A stretch of 64,000 nucleotides of DNA from Persicaria tinctoria (Eukaryota; Streptophyta; Magnoliopsida; Caryophyllales; Polygonaceae): positions 67,972,188 through 68,036,187 of the forward strand of contig JBANSL010000013.1 of assembly GCA_037127255.1 (NCBI GenBank), in the 5' to 3' direction. Numbering within the stretch: the stretch's first letter is position 1; each line of letters starts with the position of its first letter. Below are positions 23,386 through 35,390 of the stretch, in pieces. A program made the position numbers and the translations under genes. The notes below the pieces were generated by a model, which was given only the letters and a program-made list of their open reading frames with translations, was not told the DNA's origin and ran no database searches.

Positions 23386-23730
23386 TTCGATCTGACAAAA
23401 ATGAATATTTTCGTAAATAGTTTTAAAGTGTGAATATTTTGAAAAAAAATTCTATGATTTTTTAAAATTTGTACGAGAGCTTATATTTTATTTTTTAGAT
23501 CTATGCTAATGATAATAATTATTACTACTTGACCTTATTAAATCATTTTCAAAATTTGTATCGTATCTTTTTCCAACTAATTTATAAATTATAAAAAAAT
23601 ATTTTATACATATTTTTGTTGTAAACACGTGTATATATATATTAATATAGTATTATATAGATATATAAAATGATGTTTAAATTAAAATGGACCAAGTTCC
23701 CGTGCTTTCAAGGCACGGGTATTACACTAG

Positions 23731-25130
23731 TGTTATTCTAAAACCAATTAATAATAAGACTAATCCAATGATATTTTAATTAGCAAAAAAAATCCAGATA
23801 TTTTATACTATTAGATTAGATTTGAGTTTCACTAATTTCGGATGTGAGTTAAGAAAGTGATGAATTAACTAAATGACATAACATTAGACAAATCATCCAT
23901 TTCTACTATGACATATATAACATCGTTTCAAAAAACTATTTAACATTTAACAAGGAATGAGATCATTAGATCAATAGAGTTTTTGCTATGGATGAAGTTT
24001 AGAAGATCGATCTTAGTCATCAATTTTATCCTAACAGTTAGATTTGGCATCCTCATTTAAACATTCAGCAATAACTTTAATCACTTTAGTGACCAACTAG
24101 TTGTTGAAGTTCACTTCATTTCTTCAATACTGAATGTGTACACACCAAGGTGCCGGTGGGTTACCCGAAACCTTCATGTAAGCTCCGATTTTAGGCCCAC
24201 TTACAGCTTTAATAGGCCTCCAAACGTCTATTGGGTCTAATAGGGCTTTGTTTGGGCCATTTTGGTCTTTGTTAGCTTTCATCACTTTCAAAATTTATAG
24301 ATTCATAAAGTGGGTAAAGTGTGTGAGGGCTTTGGTCTTTGTTAGATTTGATCACTTTCAAATTTATTTATAGAACTAAACCCGTTTATTTTATTTTATT
24401 TTATTTTTTAGAAAAAAAGTAATGATTACCCTTATAAATATATATTGTTCATATTTAAGTTAAGATTTATTGATCATTATTCTGTTTATTCTCCTTCTAC
24501 CCCTATTTTTCACACAAAATTTGTCACATTTTCCCACATTCTATTCCCTAATTTTAATGATGGTAATTACTACCTCTAGGATGGTCTAATCGTTTCCCCC
24601 ACTCTTCTCTAAGCTCACAAAAAATGATGATCATAGACATTTTATATGTAAAATTTAATATCTTTCCTTTCCTTAGAGCATGCCCAACAACATCTGCAAA
24701 ATAGAAAAAATGGAAAATTTTAGAGAAAAATGTCTTTTTTTCACCCCAACAGCTTCTGTAAACCTTTCTACAAAATAGAGAAATTGGAGGAGAGAATAAA
24801 AAAATCTGTAACTTTAGAGAAGAATGGATTATCTCTATAATTTAATGTTTCACACCTTCCAATGTAGAAATTAATTTTGATCAAAAAAAAAAAAATCATT
24901 GCTTATGCTGTTCGACACTCGATTGCTATTGTTTGTGTATTTTCGACTGTTGCTGTTCGATTCTTGCTCTTCGATTATTGTTCGATTGCTGCTATTCAAT
25001 TCTTGTTCCCTAGCTTGCTATTCGATTTTGCCCCAGCCACAAACTCAATTTCGATTTTGCCCTTGCTGATACCGATTTCGATTTCGCCCCTCTTGTTTCT
25101 GTTCCCTTGAATGTTTCGCCCCTGCTGTAC
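23731..25130. other. Non-coding stretch
   Basis: AT-rich with no supported gene. A partial direct duplication containing TTTGGTCTTTGTTAG occurs at about 24265 and 24330. Low-complexity TTCGATT-rich sequence occupies about 24905-25090. The open frame at 24877-25110 there is simple-sequence and not believed. Confidence 0.5.
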
Positions 25131-26349
25131 TTTTTTTTTTTGGTGAACAAACGGGGAGAAGCGGCTCCCCAAACCATTAAATAATCAAACTAAAGAAAGC
25201 GTTTACAAAAACCACACCAAAAACATTACACAGGGCAATATCTAGCCCTCGCCAGCCCCTGTTCGTCTAGCAGCACCAGATAAGAAATACTGGGCGGGGG
25301 AGAACTAAACACATGAAAACCAAGCGGCAAGGAGAAGGCGAGGGAGGCTAACTCATCCACCACATAATTTGCCTCGCGGAAAGCATGACGAAACTGAACT
25401 AGCCAGTCTCTATGAAGGAAGCCATGACCAAGAGAAATCAGGCTAGATAACGGATGTGTGGGTTTGATCCTACCACCAAGGAGCTTGATACACTCTTCCG
25501 AATCAGATTCTAACAGGACCTTCCTGTGACCCAAATTCCAGGCCAGCTCAAGGCCTCTTACGATGCCCCAACATTCAGCAAAAAGAGGGGAACACGAACC
25601 TATATTGTATGCGAAGCCACCGAGCCACTTAGCCTCCGCACACCGGATCACACCCCCCGCTGTAGCGTAGCCTCCATTGCGTACAACCCCGTCGGTATTA
25701 ACCTTGACCCAATCAAGTCCCGGTCTGACCCATCTGATATCCTTCAACATTTTCTGGACTTCCGGCTTACCCCCAACACGTTTTTTCCTAGCTTCCCTAT
25801 AGTCTCTCATGGTCCTGCTGCACTCCATCATCGAAACTTCATGTCTACCTCTGTCCCGGAAGACTACATCGTTCCTTTGCTTCCACAGCTTCCATCTCCA
25901 TCTTCGAGCTTTTCCGTCGAGAGTACGTTTTCTCTGATCCATGCCGCGAACGGAAGGTCTCAAGTCTGCCTCCTAGCCGTGGACTTCAGAACCTGCAACC
26001 ACAAAACTTTGGTCGTATCACATTCTTTAAAAAGATGCTCCATAGATTCATCAAACATTTTACATACCGGACATGTAGCAGAACTCGCGAAGCCCCTTCT
26101 CACACGCTCTGCATTTGTAATCACTCCTTTGCTGATGGTCCACATGAACGCCCGAATATTCTTTCGTTAACATTCAGTTTCCACACAGCTCTATAGAAGC
26201 TAGTGTCATTGCTTTGTCAATTCCTCCACTCGCCGATATATCACTTCATAGCCGGACTTGACCGAGTAGTCTCCATCCTTTGTGTAAACCCAACAAGGCA
26301 TGTCCTCCCCATCCGGGACAGTAATAGCTGATAATTTCAGAAGGGCCTC
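25131..26349 (-). mobile_element. LINE 3' part (minus strand), split by copia-B
   Basis: A T-run at 25131-25141 is the A-tail. On the minus strand RNase H occupies 25226-25700 (VKVNTDGVVRNGG, CWGIVRGLELAW, LESDSEECIKLL, FREANYVVDELASLA), and the zinc region 25960-26145 (CPVCKMFDESMEHLFKEC). Stops between these and at 26165-26240 show decay. The reading frame resumes beyond copia-B at 32435, so the LTR element inserted here. Confidence 0.85.
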
Positions 26350-26894
26350 TGAAATAGCGGAATGAAGTAGAGAGAGATTTTAACACAAAACTTAGAGACA
26401 GAGCTTGTATTAATCGATCAAACGAAGTTTACAATCAGATTAGTAAGAAGTGAAGAAAACGATAGCCTCAACTAGGAACCAGTCACCAAGGACAGAATCA
26501 AAGGGCAATCGAAGCTTCAAGTCTCACAAGCTCACAGGATCTCAGTTTTTGGATGTGAAGGGAGCTCTACCTACGCTCAAGAGCACAAGGGAAGGAAACC
26601 CTAACAGAGCTCACGAGACAAGGGAGAAAACCAGTAGCTGCTCTCAGCTTTCTCTCTCTCTTGCCCAACAATTAGGGTTTTGGAACCCTTATAAATTCGA
26701 GCAACCTCCAACGGTCAGAAGTCCGAGCTCATGGGCTGAGAGAGGTGCTTGGGCTGGACTGAGATCAGATTGGGCTTAAGCCCAATCCAATTCCATCAGT
26801 TCATGTGTACATATTATACATACATACACATTTCTCCCTAAGTACCAAAAACATAAGAATTACACAAGAGGCTTATAGTGGGACGAGCCTAACA
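26350..26894 (-). repeat. copia-B 3' LTR
   Basis: 545 bp; on the minus strand it begins TGTTAGGCTC and ends CGCTATTTCA. The purine tract on the minus strand lies next to it at about 26895-26908. Confidence 0.94.
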
Positions 26895-27001
26895 ATTGCC
26901 CTCCTAATTCTATGTTTACACATATCGTAAAACTGCCTTGTTGAAGTGTGAACTGGATTTATTCCTTTTCTATCATCGGCTAGACATACTCCTTCTCAGC
27001 A

Positions 27002-30000
27002 TCAGTTGACATTGATCAAGTGCAGGAACTCCCTGCAAAAAATGAACTTATCAGTGGTTACGATCTTAGTACCAAAATCAGCAGGGTTGATCTTTCCATC
27101 AATCTTTTTGACAAGAAGAAGACTTTTAGCTACCAGAACACGAATGAAATGGTATCTAACATCAATGTGCTTGGTCCTCTCATGATAGACAGGATCCTTG
27201 CACAGGTAAAGTGCACTCTGACTGTCCATGTGCAATACAGTCTTACAAGGTTTCCTTTCCACCTCCTTAAGTATATTTTGCAGCCAAATTGCTTCCTTGG
27301 AAGCTTCAGTTGCAGCAATGTACTCTGCCTCTGTTGAGGAAAGAGCAACAATTGGCTGCAATTGTGCCTTCCAAGAGATGCAATTGCCACACCAAGTATA
27401 CATAAAGGAGGTGGTGGATTTCCTGTTGTCTTTGTTACCTGCATAGTCAGAGTCCACAAAACCAAATAGCTCAGAGGGAGAAGTGTGTAAACCATAGACC
27501 AGACAGATGTCCAGTGTTCCTGCAATATATCTCAAGAGAAACTTCATGGCTGTCCAGTGTTTCTCTGAAGGATTGGACATATACCTGCTGAGTACACTCA
27601 CTGCAAAGGTAAGGTCAGGTCTAGTACAAATCATTGCATACATCACAGATCCCACAACAGCATCATAAGGTACATTCCTCATATAGTCTTCCTTCTCCTT
27701 CCTTAGTGGTACCTCAGATCTTGTGAGATCAAGGTGCCCTCCTAAGGGTATAGGAGCAGGCTTGACTTTTGAGAAATTGAACCTTTCAAGGACTTTCATC
27801 AAATAGTCCTTTTGTGACAAAAAAATCTGATGTTTTGCTCTATCTCTGGAAATCCTTATTCCAAGAATTTTTTGGGCAGGGCCCAGATCCTTCATGTCAA
27901 AAGATTTCCTAAGTGAAGCCTTAACATCAGATATTTTTGCCTTAGACTTGCATATAATGAGGATATCATCAACATAAAGCAAGACATACAAGGGAGACAC
28001 AGATTTAACACCCAGCAAGTATAAACATGGATCATAGCTGCTGATTTTAAAGCCAAGTTTGATCATGCATTTATCAAATTTCTTGTTCCACTGCCTAGGA
28101 GACTGTTTTAAACCATACAATGATTTCTTAAGCAAGCAAACATGATCAGGTTTAGATTTGTCCTCAAAACCTTTAAATTGTCTCATATAGATTTGTTCAT
28201 CTAAATCACCATGAAGGAAGGCAGTTTTAACATCCATTTGTTCAATCTCATAATCATAAACAGCAGCAACAACAAGCAATAATCTCAGAGTTTTATACTC
28301 AACAACAGGAGCAAAAATATCATTGTAGTCAATCCCAGGTTTCTGTGTGAACCCCTTGGCTACCAACCTTGCCTTATAGCTAGGTTGGCCACCCGGATTC
28401 ACACTGTTTTTGAGCTTATAAACCCATTTATAGCCAATCAACCTGGCCTTGTTTGGTTTGGGAACAAGGACCCAGGTGTTGTTGGCTATCATGGAGTTTA
28501 TTTCCTCTTTCATAGCAAGCAACCATTTATTAGAATTCACACATTTCACAGCATGCTCAAACAGATCAGGAGTGTAAGCATCAACAACCTCGGCAACAAC
28601 AAAAGCTAAATCAACCTCATTATCAAAATACTTTCTGTTTTGAATTTTAACCCTAGGTGATCTATCTCTTGTTAACTGATAATTGGTCAAGTCAGGAACT
28701 TCATCAAATTTTTCATGCTCATGATCAGTTTCAATAGAAGCTTCAGACAAAGCATCATCAATATCAGCAAGAGGATCAATAAATTCATCATCATCAGAAG
28801 AAGAATGGGTAGAAGAAGAAGAGGAGCTTTGATTTGAGGAGATAGAGGTAGATGGTGAGCTTACCCCCCCCCCCACCTGATTGGTGAGGCAAATGATCTT
28901 TAGTACTTGAGTTTGAGCCATGAGGCTCTGGAATCTGATTATTGCTGCTATTGGATGTAGAGTCAGATGACTCATGTGGGATACCAGTGTCAAACTCATT
29001 ATCAGGAGCCCCACCTTGTGAGGAGGGGACATAAAACTGAGCTGCAGGGGTTAGTTCATGAGCAACAGAAGAATGCACAGTCTTAAAATGGAATTCAGTT
29101 TCAATGAATTTGACATCTCTGCTGACAATTACCTTGTAACCTCCAGGTTGGATCACAAGTAATTTATAACCCTTCACACCCTCAGGATACCCTAACATAA
29201 CACACTTTAGAGACCTTGGTTGCAACTTCCCTATGCTCTGATGAGCATAGGCAGTGCATCCAAAAGGCCTTAAGTGTGAAATATTTGGCTTGATTCCAGA
29301 CCACATCTCATATGGAGTCTTGAAACCAATGGCAGCTGAGGGTGATCTGTTGATCAAATAAGCAGCAGTGGTTACAGCTTCCCCCCACAAAGATGGCTTC
29401 ATGCCAGAGCTAATGAGCATACACCTGGCTTTTTCAAGCAGTGTCCTGTTCATTCTCTCTGCAGTTCCATTCTGTTGGGGGGTGCCTGGAACAGTAAGAT
29501 GCCTTATAATAACATGATCATTGCAGAAATCATCAAATAACTTGTTACAGAACTCAAGTCCATTATCTGTTCTAAGGCATCTCAATTTGAAAGCAGTTTG
29601 ACCCTCTGTTTTGTTTTTCCAAACTTTGAAAACCTCAAAAGCAAACTTTGAAAACCTCAAAAGTGTCACTTTTGGCCTTTAGTAAGTGCACCCAAACCTT
29701 CCTGGAGTGGTGATCTATTAGTGAGAGGAAGTACTTCCTCCCACTAACAGTATCAACCTGGGCAGGCCCCCATAGGTCTGCATGCACATAGTCTAAAGGT
29801 CTTTTAGCAACAAAGTCTGATTTTTTTAAAACATTCTTTTGCATGCTTACCAAAAATACAGCTGTCACAGTTTTTCAAATCAGAGGGTTTGCCTTCAAAG
29901 AGTCCTTGTTTGAACAGATAATGTAAACCTTTGTTCCCTATATGACCAAGTCTAGCATGCCAAATCAGAGTATCCTTCATGTTCATGGATGCAACATAAG

Positions 30001-31230
30001 ACTCAGCAGATAAAGACATACCATGCAGTACAGGATTTCCAATGATATGATAAAGACCATGCTTCTTAACACTTTTGATGAGAATTTTACCATTCCTAGA
30101 AACAGTTCTAATTCCTCTTTTAATGTTAATATCATAGTCAAGGTCATCAAACATAGATTCAGACAGCAAGTTTCTCTTCATATCAGGTACCCACCTTACC
30201 TGTTGAAGGACCCTAACAACCCCATCATGCATTTTAAAAGGAATGTTGCCTATAACTCTAATAGCAAGTTCAGAATGATCACCAAGTCTAACCATGCCAC
30301 AAACAGATTCATCAAGATAATCAAAGTAATGCTTATGAGGAGTGACATGCATAGTACATCCAGAATCAAGCAACCAAGCATCAGATGAATCATCACAGGC
30401 AACCATAAGCAACTCATCAGAATAAAACAAGCCAGAATCAAGCACTGCAGAAGTACCAGTTTGCAATTTCTTTTGATCATCATCTCTTTTCTTATAACAA
30501 TCAGAAATAACATGGTTATTTTTCTTGCAATAGGTACAATGCTTCTTTCCAGGTTCAGAAGTTTTTTCTTTATCCTTTTTCTTGTTTCTTTTTCTATTTT
30601 TGTTGCCACCCTTAGTAAAAAGCACATCAGGTTTTGAGTTGGGTTTTTCAGATTTTTCACCTTTCACTTTGAACACTTTGATAACCTCATTTTTTTGAGC
30701 AATAGCCTCAACAATTCTTTTCTTATCAAGGACTCGTTACTAAACTGTATAACATCCTTAAAAGTATCAAACTGAGATGGCAAAGCATTAAGCAGAATAA
30801 CAGCTTGGTGAGTATCATCAATTTTATCATCACAACGTTCAAGCTCTTGTGTCATCCTAAGAAATCTATCCAGATTATCATCCAAAGACACAGAAGCATC
30901 CATTTTAAAATTGAAAATACGACACAGCAGAGATATTCTACTAGACAGAGTTTTAACCTAATAAAGATCTTTCAAAGCTTTCCATAAAGACACAGAAGTC
31001 TCACAAGTTACTACCTGTCTGGCTACCTCATCTGATATACGAATCATGATCTCACTGTGTGCAATGAGGTCAAGTTCTTTCTTAGCCTCTTTGGGCATTT
31101 CAGCAGGAAGCTCATCAGCAACTGCTTTCCAGCACTTCTCCTTTATCAGGATAGCTTTCATCTTAACTTGCCACATGGCAAAGTCAGTTGTGCCATCAAA
31201 GGGTTTGATACGATAAGAGTTATCACCCAT
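27002..31230 (-). pseudogene. copia-B gag-pol polyprotein with few lesions
   Basis: Gag starts MGDNSYRIKPFDGTTDFAMW at 31230. A TAG at 30958-30960 and a frameshift near 30700-30740 break gag. The CCHC knuckle CTYCKKNNHVISDC lies near 30500-30540. Protease has DSGCTMH (about 30340-30360), pre-integrase WHARLGHIGNKGL, integrase ADLWGP..DHHSRKVWV, RTDNGLEF, PGTPQQNGTAERMNRTL. Reverse transcriptase has FLHGDLDEQIYM, YGLKQSPRQW and YVDDIL. RNase H has DSDYAGNKDNRKSTT and SSTEAEYIAATEA. Frames change near 29825 (T-run), at a 22-bp tandem duplication (29621-29662) and at an 11-C run (28864-28874). Downstream of 28860 the pol frame is open to its stop at 27002. Confidence 0.93.
29621..29662. repeat. 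22-bp tandem duplication in copia-B integrase
   Basis: The unit beginning AAACTTTGAAAACCTCAAAA occurs twice in direct succession (29621-29642, 29643-29662 plus). Because 22 is not a multiple of three it shifts the integrase frame. Confidence 0.9.
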
Positions 31231-31250
31231 GAGATTAAATCAAGTACCTA

Positions 31251-31887
31251 AGAAAACAAGTGAACAAATCAGTAGATATCTAAGCAATGTGAGCACTCAA
31301 ACCCTACAACTTGAAGGCTAAGGGTTTGAATCTCTTAAACGAATATCAAACAAGAGTGAGCACTCAAATCCCACAGCTTCTCAGCTAAGGATTTGAATCT
31401 CAAATGTGCCCCTGATAATCCAAACCAAACAGAATCTAAGCTGCAAGTTTAGATTTATCAATCGTCACAGTAGGGAGCCAAAGGGAACTGAAAAAGGGGA
31501 GTTGTCAGAAGAAGAGAATCTCTAACAACTTCTTACTATGCCTCTGATTTGTTCAGATCTAGGCCACAAAGGCTCAGATCCAAGCAAACAAACTTGAGAC
31601 TTTTGAGTTTCTTGAAAACCCTAGATCCAGAGTCCTCACACAGCCTCAAGATCTACAGATCTGAGCAAGATGAGAGCAAAGCTCCAGAAGACTTCAATGG
31701 AATCGAGTGATTTTCGAAGAAAACTCTAAGGACTTTGCAGATCTGGAGTCGCCGAGGATGAAGATCCTCGAAAACTTCAACAGACGCAAAGTGTTTTCGG
31801 AATCGGAGCCTAAGGAGATGGGAGACTCCAGAAGCTTCAACGAATCCGAAAAACTTGCAAACCCTAACCCTAGCTCTGATACCAAAT
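31251..31887 (-). other. copia-B leader between LTR and gag
   Basis: Untranslated leader of about 640 bases. It holds two diverged direct repeats around GTGAGCACTCAAA (about 31289 and 31353). Short open frames here are not supported as genes. Confidence 0.6.
31873..31884 (-). promoter_or_regulatory. copia-B primer binding site
   Basis: GCTCTGATACCA on the plus strand, that is TGGTATCAGAGC on the minus strand, matching initiator tRNA-Met, three bases inside the 5' LTR. Confidence 0.93.
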
Positions 31888-32434
31888 TGAAATAGCGGAA
31901 TGAAGTAGAGAGAGATTTTAACACAAAACTTAGAGACAGAGCTTGTATTAATCGATCAAACGAAGTTTACAATCAGATTAGTAAGAAGTGAAGAAAACGA
32001 TAGCTTCAACTAGGAACCAGTCACCAAGGACAGAATCAAAGGGCAATCGAAGCTTCAAGTCTCACAAGCTCACATGATCTCAGTTTTTGGATGTGAAGGG
32101 AGCTCTACCTACGCTCAAGAGCACAAGGGAAGGAAACCCTAACAGAGCTCACGAGACAAGGGAGAAAACCAGTAGCTGCTCTCAGCTTTCTCTCTCTCTC
32201 TTGCCCAACAATTAGGGTTTTGGAACCCTTATAAATTCGAGCAACCTCCAACGGTCAGGAGTCCGAGCTCATGGGCTGAGAGAGGTGCTTGGGCTGGACT
32301 GAGATCAGATTGGGCTTAAGCCCAATCCAATTCCATCAGTTCCTGTGTACATATTATACATACATACACATTTCTCCCTAAGTACCAAAAACATAAGAAT
32401 TACACAAGAGGCTTATAGTGGGACGAGCCTAACA
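31888..32434 (-). repeat. copia-B 5' LTR
   Basis: 547 bp, nearly identical to 26350-26894. On the minus strand a TTTATAAG TATA-like core lies at about 32230-32238. Confidence 0.94.
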
Positions 32435-32650
32435 GCCTCCGCCGGGAGGTTCAAGCTAGCTAAGAATATCCCAACGCCTGTACTTGTTCCCTTGCTGCAC
32501 GTTCTTGTTTTAAGGGGACAACTAAAGAAGGGGTTGAGATGGCCAACGGAGGGGAGGGTTTGGATGCTGGCGAGAGGGTGTGGTACAGGCTGGTGGAGGG
32601 TGTGCCGAAGATTTAACGTTATGTCACAGCGCGTTGTAGTCACTTGAGAG
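32435..32650 (-). mobile_element. LINE fragment continuing beyond copia-B
   Basis: On the minus strand the frame ends ..GIFLASLNLPAEA at the target site. Joined across copia-B it flows into the LINE sequence at 26349 downwards (LLKLSAITVPDGED). This confirms a single LINE disrupted by copia-B. The upstream end of the LINE is lost near 32650. Confidence 0.75.
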
Positions 32651-32832
32651 GGGGTTGGGAATGATGATCAATGAAGTCAGGAACTTGGCTGATGGTTTTG
32701 AGCAGTGCAAGTGGGTTCATGTCCGTATGCAAGCTTGTGTTGAACATTTATTAGATTATAATCTTGCTTAACTTTTTTCCATTGTAATGGAGGATATGCA
32801 TTAATGAGAGTATTTTGTTTTGCTAAAAAAAA
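32651..32832 (+). mobile_element. Second LINE 3' end, plus strand
   Basis: Reads on the plus strand MMINEVRNLADGFEQCKWVH, a typical last part of plant LINE RNase H, followed by an untranslated end and an A-run at about 32824-32832. It faces the minus-strand LINE fragment head to head. The 5' boundary is approximate. Confidence 0.5.
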
Positions 32833-33549
32833 TAGGATATTATAAATTTTTATATTTATTATAGTGTATAATAAATGCAAAAATCTGTAAAATAGAGAAG
32901 CTGTTGGAGTTGAGGTGAATTGTTTTTATAGATTTTGACATTTTTATCTCTATTTTAGAGAATTTTTATATAAACAAACGACCACTAAGTGTGGATAAAT
33001 CGCATATGTGCGTGCATTGCATGAGCGTGTGTGCTATTTTGATCTTTCTAACCTATGCTCCAATAACATGAGTTAAATAGCACATCTAAAAAAAATCAAA
33101 TTTTAATAATATATTTTAGTCATATATTTATATAATGACTTTTTTAGGGTTCAATTCATAGATTTAGGGGGGGACACATCACATAATGGGATGGGGATCG
33201 TTCTATGTTTTGTCCAGTATAATTTTTGTGGGATAGGACCGGAACAAGATTTACTATTGAAAACACATTAAATCTTTTTCGATTAGGATTTTAAAAAGAA
33301 TCAATCTAAACCAAATCAATACATATATTTATACAAATTTTGTAGCAATTAAAATAATTTCACTAATTTAATTTGTGGCGGGGTGTGTCGATTGACGTAA
33401 AATATTTTAAAAAAAATATCCGAACAAGGTTCGAGTACAGTACTAGTTAAATGTTTCAAATTAAAGTGATCACCTCCCGAGCAGTTTATCTCTTTTACTA
33501 ATTTGTCATATAATTAGTTATTTGATATCTTATTTCCATATTGTTATCG

Positions 33550-33588
<39 letters not shown>

Positions 33589-34484
33589 TTATCGATCACT
33601 ATATATATATATATTGCATATCTTAACATTTCCACTAACAATGAAACAAAATCCAGGTAATGAAAAATGAGAATGAACAAAATAAGATTCCATTTATATA
33701 CATAAAATAAATAAATAAAAGAACCAAAAGACCACAATATTAAGAACATTAAACAATTACCTCATTCAAAATCAAAACCAAGAATGTGACACAAATATGG
33801 CATTCTAGAATCTATAACTTAATTCTGCTGACACAGAGCTTTGGAGATACACCTAATGGCTCCCACAATGCCAACTTATTCTTCACTCAGTTTCATTTGA
33901 ATATTTGATGCCATTTATTGAATCTGTGGAGTATGAACTTACTAAAGCTTCAATACACATTAAAATAAAGGCGTGTACAACTTTAAAATTTTAAACCATA
34001 GGTAATCAAGGTAACTATCATATGAACAACCAAAAATTATGATCGGGCCAGCAGAGATAATCCCCATCTCTTCATAAATCTGAGCATTATCAGCCTACCT
34101 AATTTAGAGTCCCTTATTTATTAACTGACAATGGAAAGTGGCATACCTTAAGGAAATATGAAAAGGAGGTTATTTTAGTTGATTTTGTGTCTTGGATTGC
34201 AATCTTTCCCTACCTGAATAACAAAAGAAAACAACTTAAAACCTCATATACCATGAAAATCTAAACAAGCCATCACCAATAAGGCAACAACAAAAGGGGG
34301 ATATTATTTGCACTCAAAAAAATCTCAATGCTAGTGTGCTATGGCATGATATATATGTGTGCTATGACTTTAGACACGGTGCGAATAAGCTGTTGGATCG
34401 ACTCGAAAAGGGTAAAATAATAGGCATGTTTAGCATAAACTAGGAGCCAATGTTCCTGCTTTTCTAATATTCCTTGGACAGTTT
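32833..34484. other. Non-coding stretch with AT microsatellite
   Basis: AT-rich sequence without a supported gene. A (TA)n microsatellite occupies about 33554-33613, interrupted once. Confidence 0.55.
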
Positions 34485-34611
34485 TATCAATTCCTTGGAC
34501 AGTTTTATCAATTCCTTTCTTCAATGAGATAGGATTTGCCCCTGGTGTTACACTAAGCAGATCCAACTTTATAATTTCCATTGCAGCAGCTAGCTCAATA
34601 TCAACATTCAT
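34485..34611 (-). pseudogene. Chaperonin-60 fragment (plastid Cpn60-alpha-like)
   Basis: On the minus strand it reads AAAMEIIKLDLLSVTPGANP followed by ISLKKGIDKTVQGI. This matches the conserved segment after the ATP-binding GDGTTT motif in group I chaperonins, closest in my reading to the plastid alpha subunit. The segment GIDKTVQ is present twice because of a 21-bp tandem duplication. Only about 40 of roughly 550 residues are present, with no neighbouring chaperonin sequence, so it is a pseudogene scrap, probably moved by a transposon or left by deletion. Confidence 0.72.
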
Positions 34612-35390
34612 GCCTATGGGGTACCTCTATCAAATGCAGACCATATAGGTTGTAGAGCCAAAGAACCACTGCGCTAGAAGATAATTATCAAATGCAGACC
34701 ACACATCCCTCAACCAGCATATAAGGGAATTTATTACAGGAAAAAAAATCCCTGCTAAGTTGGAAATTTAGCACAGAAAAATCAGCCAAATGCCTGAAAT
34801 TGCTTAGAAAAGAGAAGTAATGTTATCGTTGAAGGTCGAGAAAACCTTCAGATCCCCTCAAAGTGAGAAAACCTTCGAAATCTTAAATCATAGTAAAGAG
34901 GAAGAATCAAAGCAAAGTTTCCCTCAAATCAACTACCACACTAGCTTCAATCGAAGATGGATAATCTATAAGATAGATCCACAGAATCCACGCAACACAA
35001 AGGAAAAGCACAAGGAAATTGGACCGAAGACAGAAATCCACCAATCGCGAAAATGCGAAGTTAGGGTTCAGTAATTTGACTCACCGAGAGAGATTCGCTC
35101 TTCATAGAACGCCAGAGACAAAAAAACCCGGCATAGAGACAGAGATCGGAGGGAGCGAAGATGCGATCGATGGGAGTAACTTTCGGCGATCCTGTTGACG
35201 AGGAATGACGATGTCGGGGGCGTTAGGCGTATTCTGAGAAATGAACACCCACAAAAACGAGGGGTAACAAAATGGGCCGATCTGTTTGAGGCCTAAAACA
35301 CTTTCTTTCCTTTGAGGAGGTGAAACAAACATTTTTTTTAGCTCAACTCTAATAAAGTGTTTGATAGGGTGTTTTTCAGCTAACCAAACG
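34612..35390. other. Non-coding stretch
   Basis: No family is recognised. The GA-rich part at 35050-35260 resembles a gene 5' untranslated region on the minus strand, but I cannot attach a coding sequence to it. Confidence 0.4.

Larger units (their letters stand above)
22562..23452. mobile_element. Pack-MULE (Mutator-like) carrying a lipase gene fragment
   Basis: An exact 9-bp target duplication TATGATTTT (22553-22561 and 23453-23461) flanks the element. The first 21 bases, starting GAATTTTTTTTCAAAATATT, are the exact complement of the last 21. The inverted repeats extend over 100 bp each (about 22562-22705 and 23342-23452), the left arm holding a small internal duplication. A 9-bp duplication with long inverted repeats defines Mutator-like elements. 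No transposase is present; the interior is GC-rich exon sequence of a host gene, making this a Pack-MULE. Confidence 0.93.
21113..23730 (+). mobile_element. Helitron (non-autonomous)
   Basis: The 3' end is diagnostic: a hairpin CCCGTGC-7 nt-GCACGGG at 23699-23719, then 11 nt ending in CTAG at 23727-23730, followed by T. The 5' end begins TCTATTAATATTACTAATTC after an A, giving the A/T insertion site. No Rep/helicase frame is present. The 5' terminal sequence occurs three times (21113, 21266, 21506), and a Pack-MULE has inserted inside. Confidence 0.82.
26350..32434 (-). mobile_element. Ty1/copia retrotransposon, copia-B, young insertion
   Basis: LTRs 26350-26894 and 31888-32434 are nearly identical (about four substitutions and one 2-bp indel by eye in 545 bp). 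They are flanked by an exact 5-bp target duplication GCCTC (26345-26349 and 32435-32439). The tRNA-Met primer site is on the minus strand beside the right LTR. The element is 6085 bp with copia domain order and lies within a LINE. LTR similarity shows it is much younger than copia-A. Confidence 0.96.

Noticed and set aside
24877..25110. 77-residue hydrophobic frame
   Set aside because: Made of TTCGATT-type simple sequence; no support as a gene.
24677..33000. AGAGCATGCCCAACA at 24677 and a complementary-looking AACAGCTTC/GAAGCTGTT pattern at about 32895-32995 as ends of one large DNA transposon
   Set aside because: The ends are only loosely complementary, no target duplication could be found, and similar motifs recur near 39489. 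Single-ended relics are more likely.
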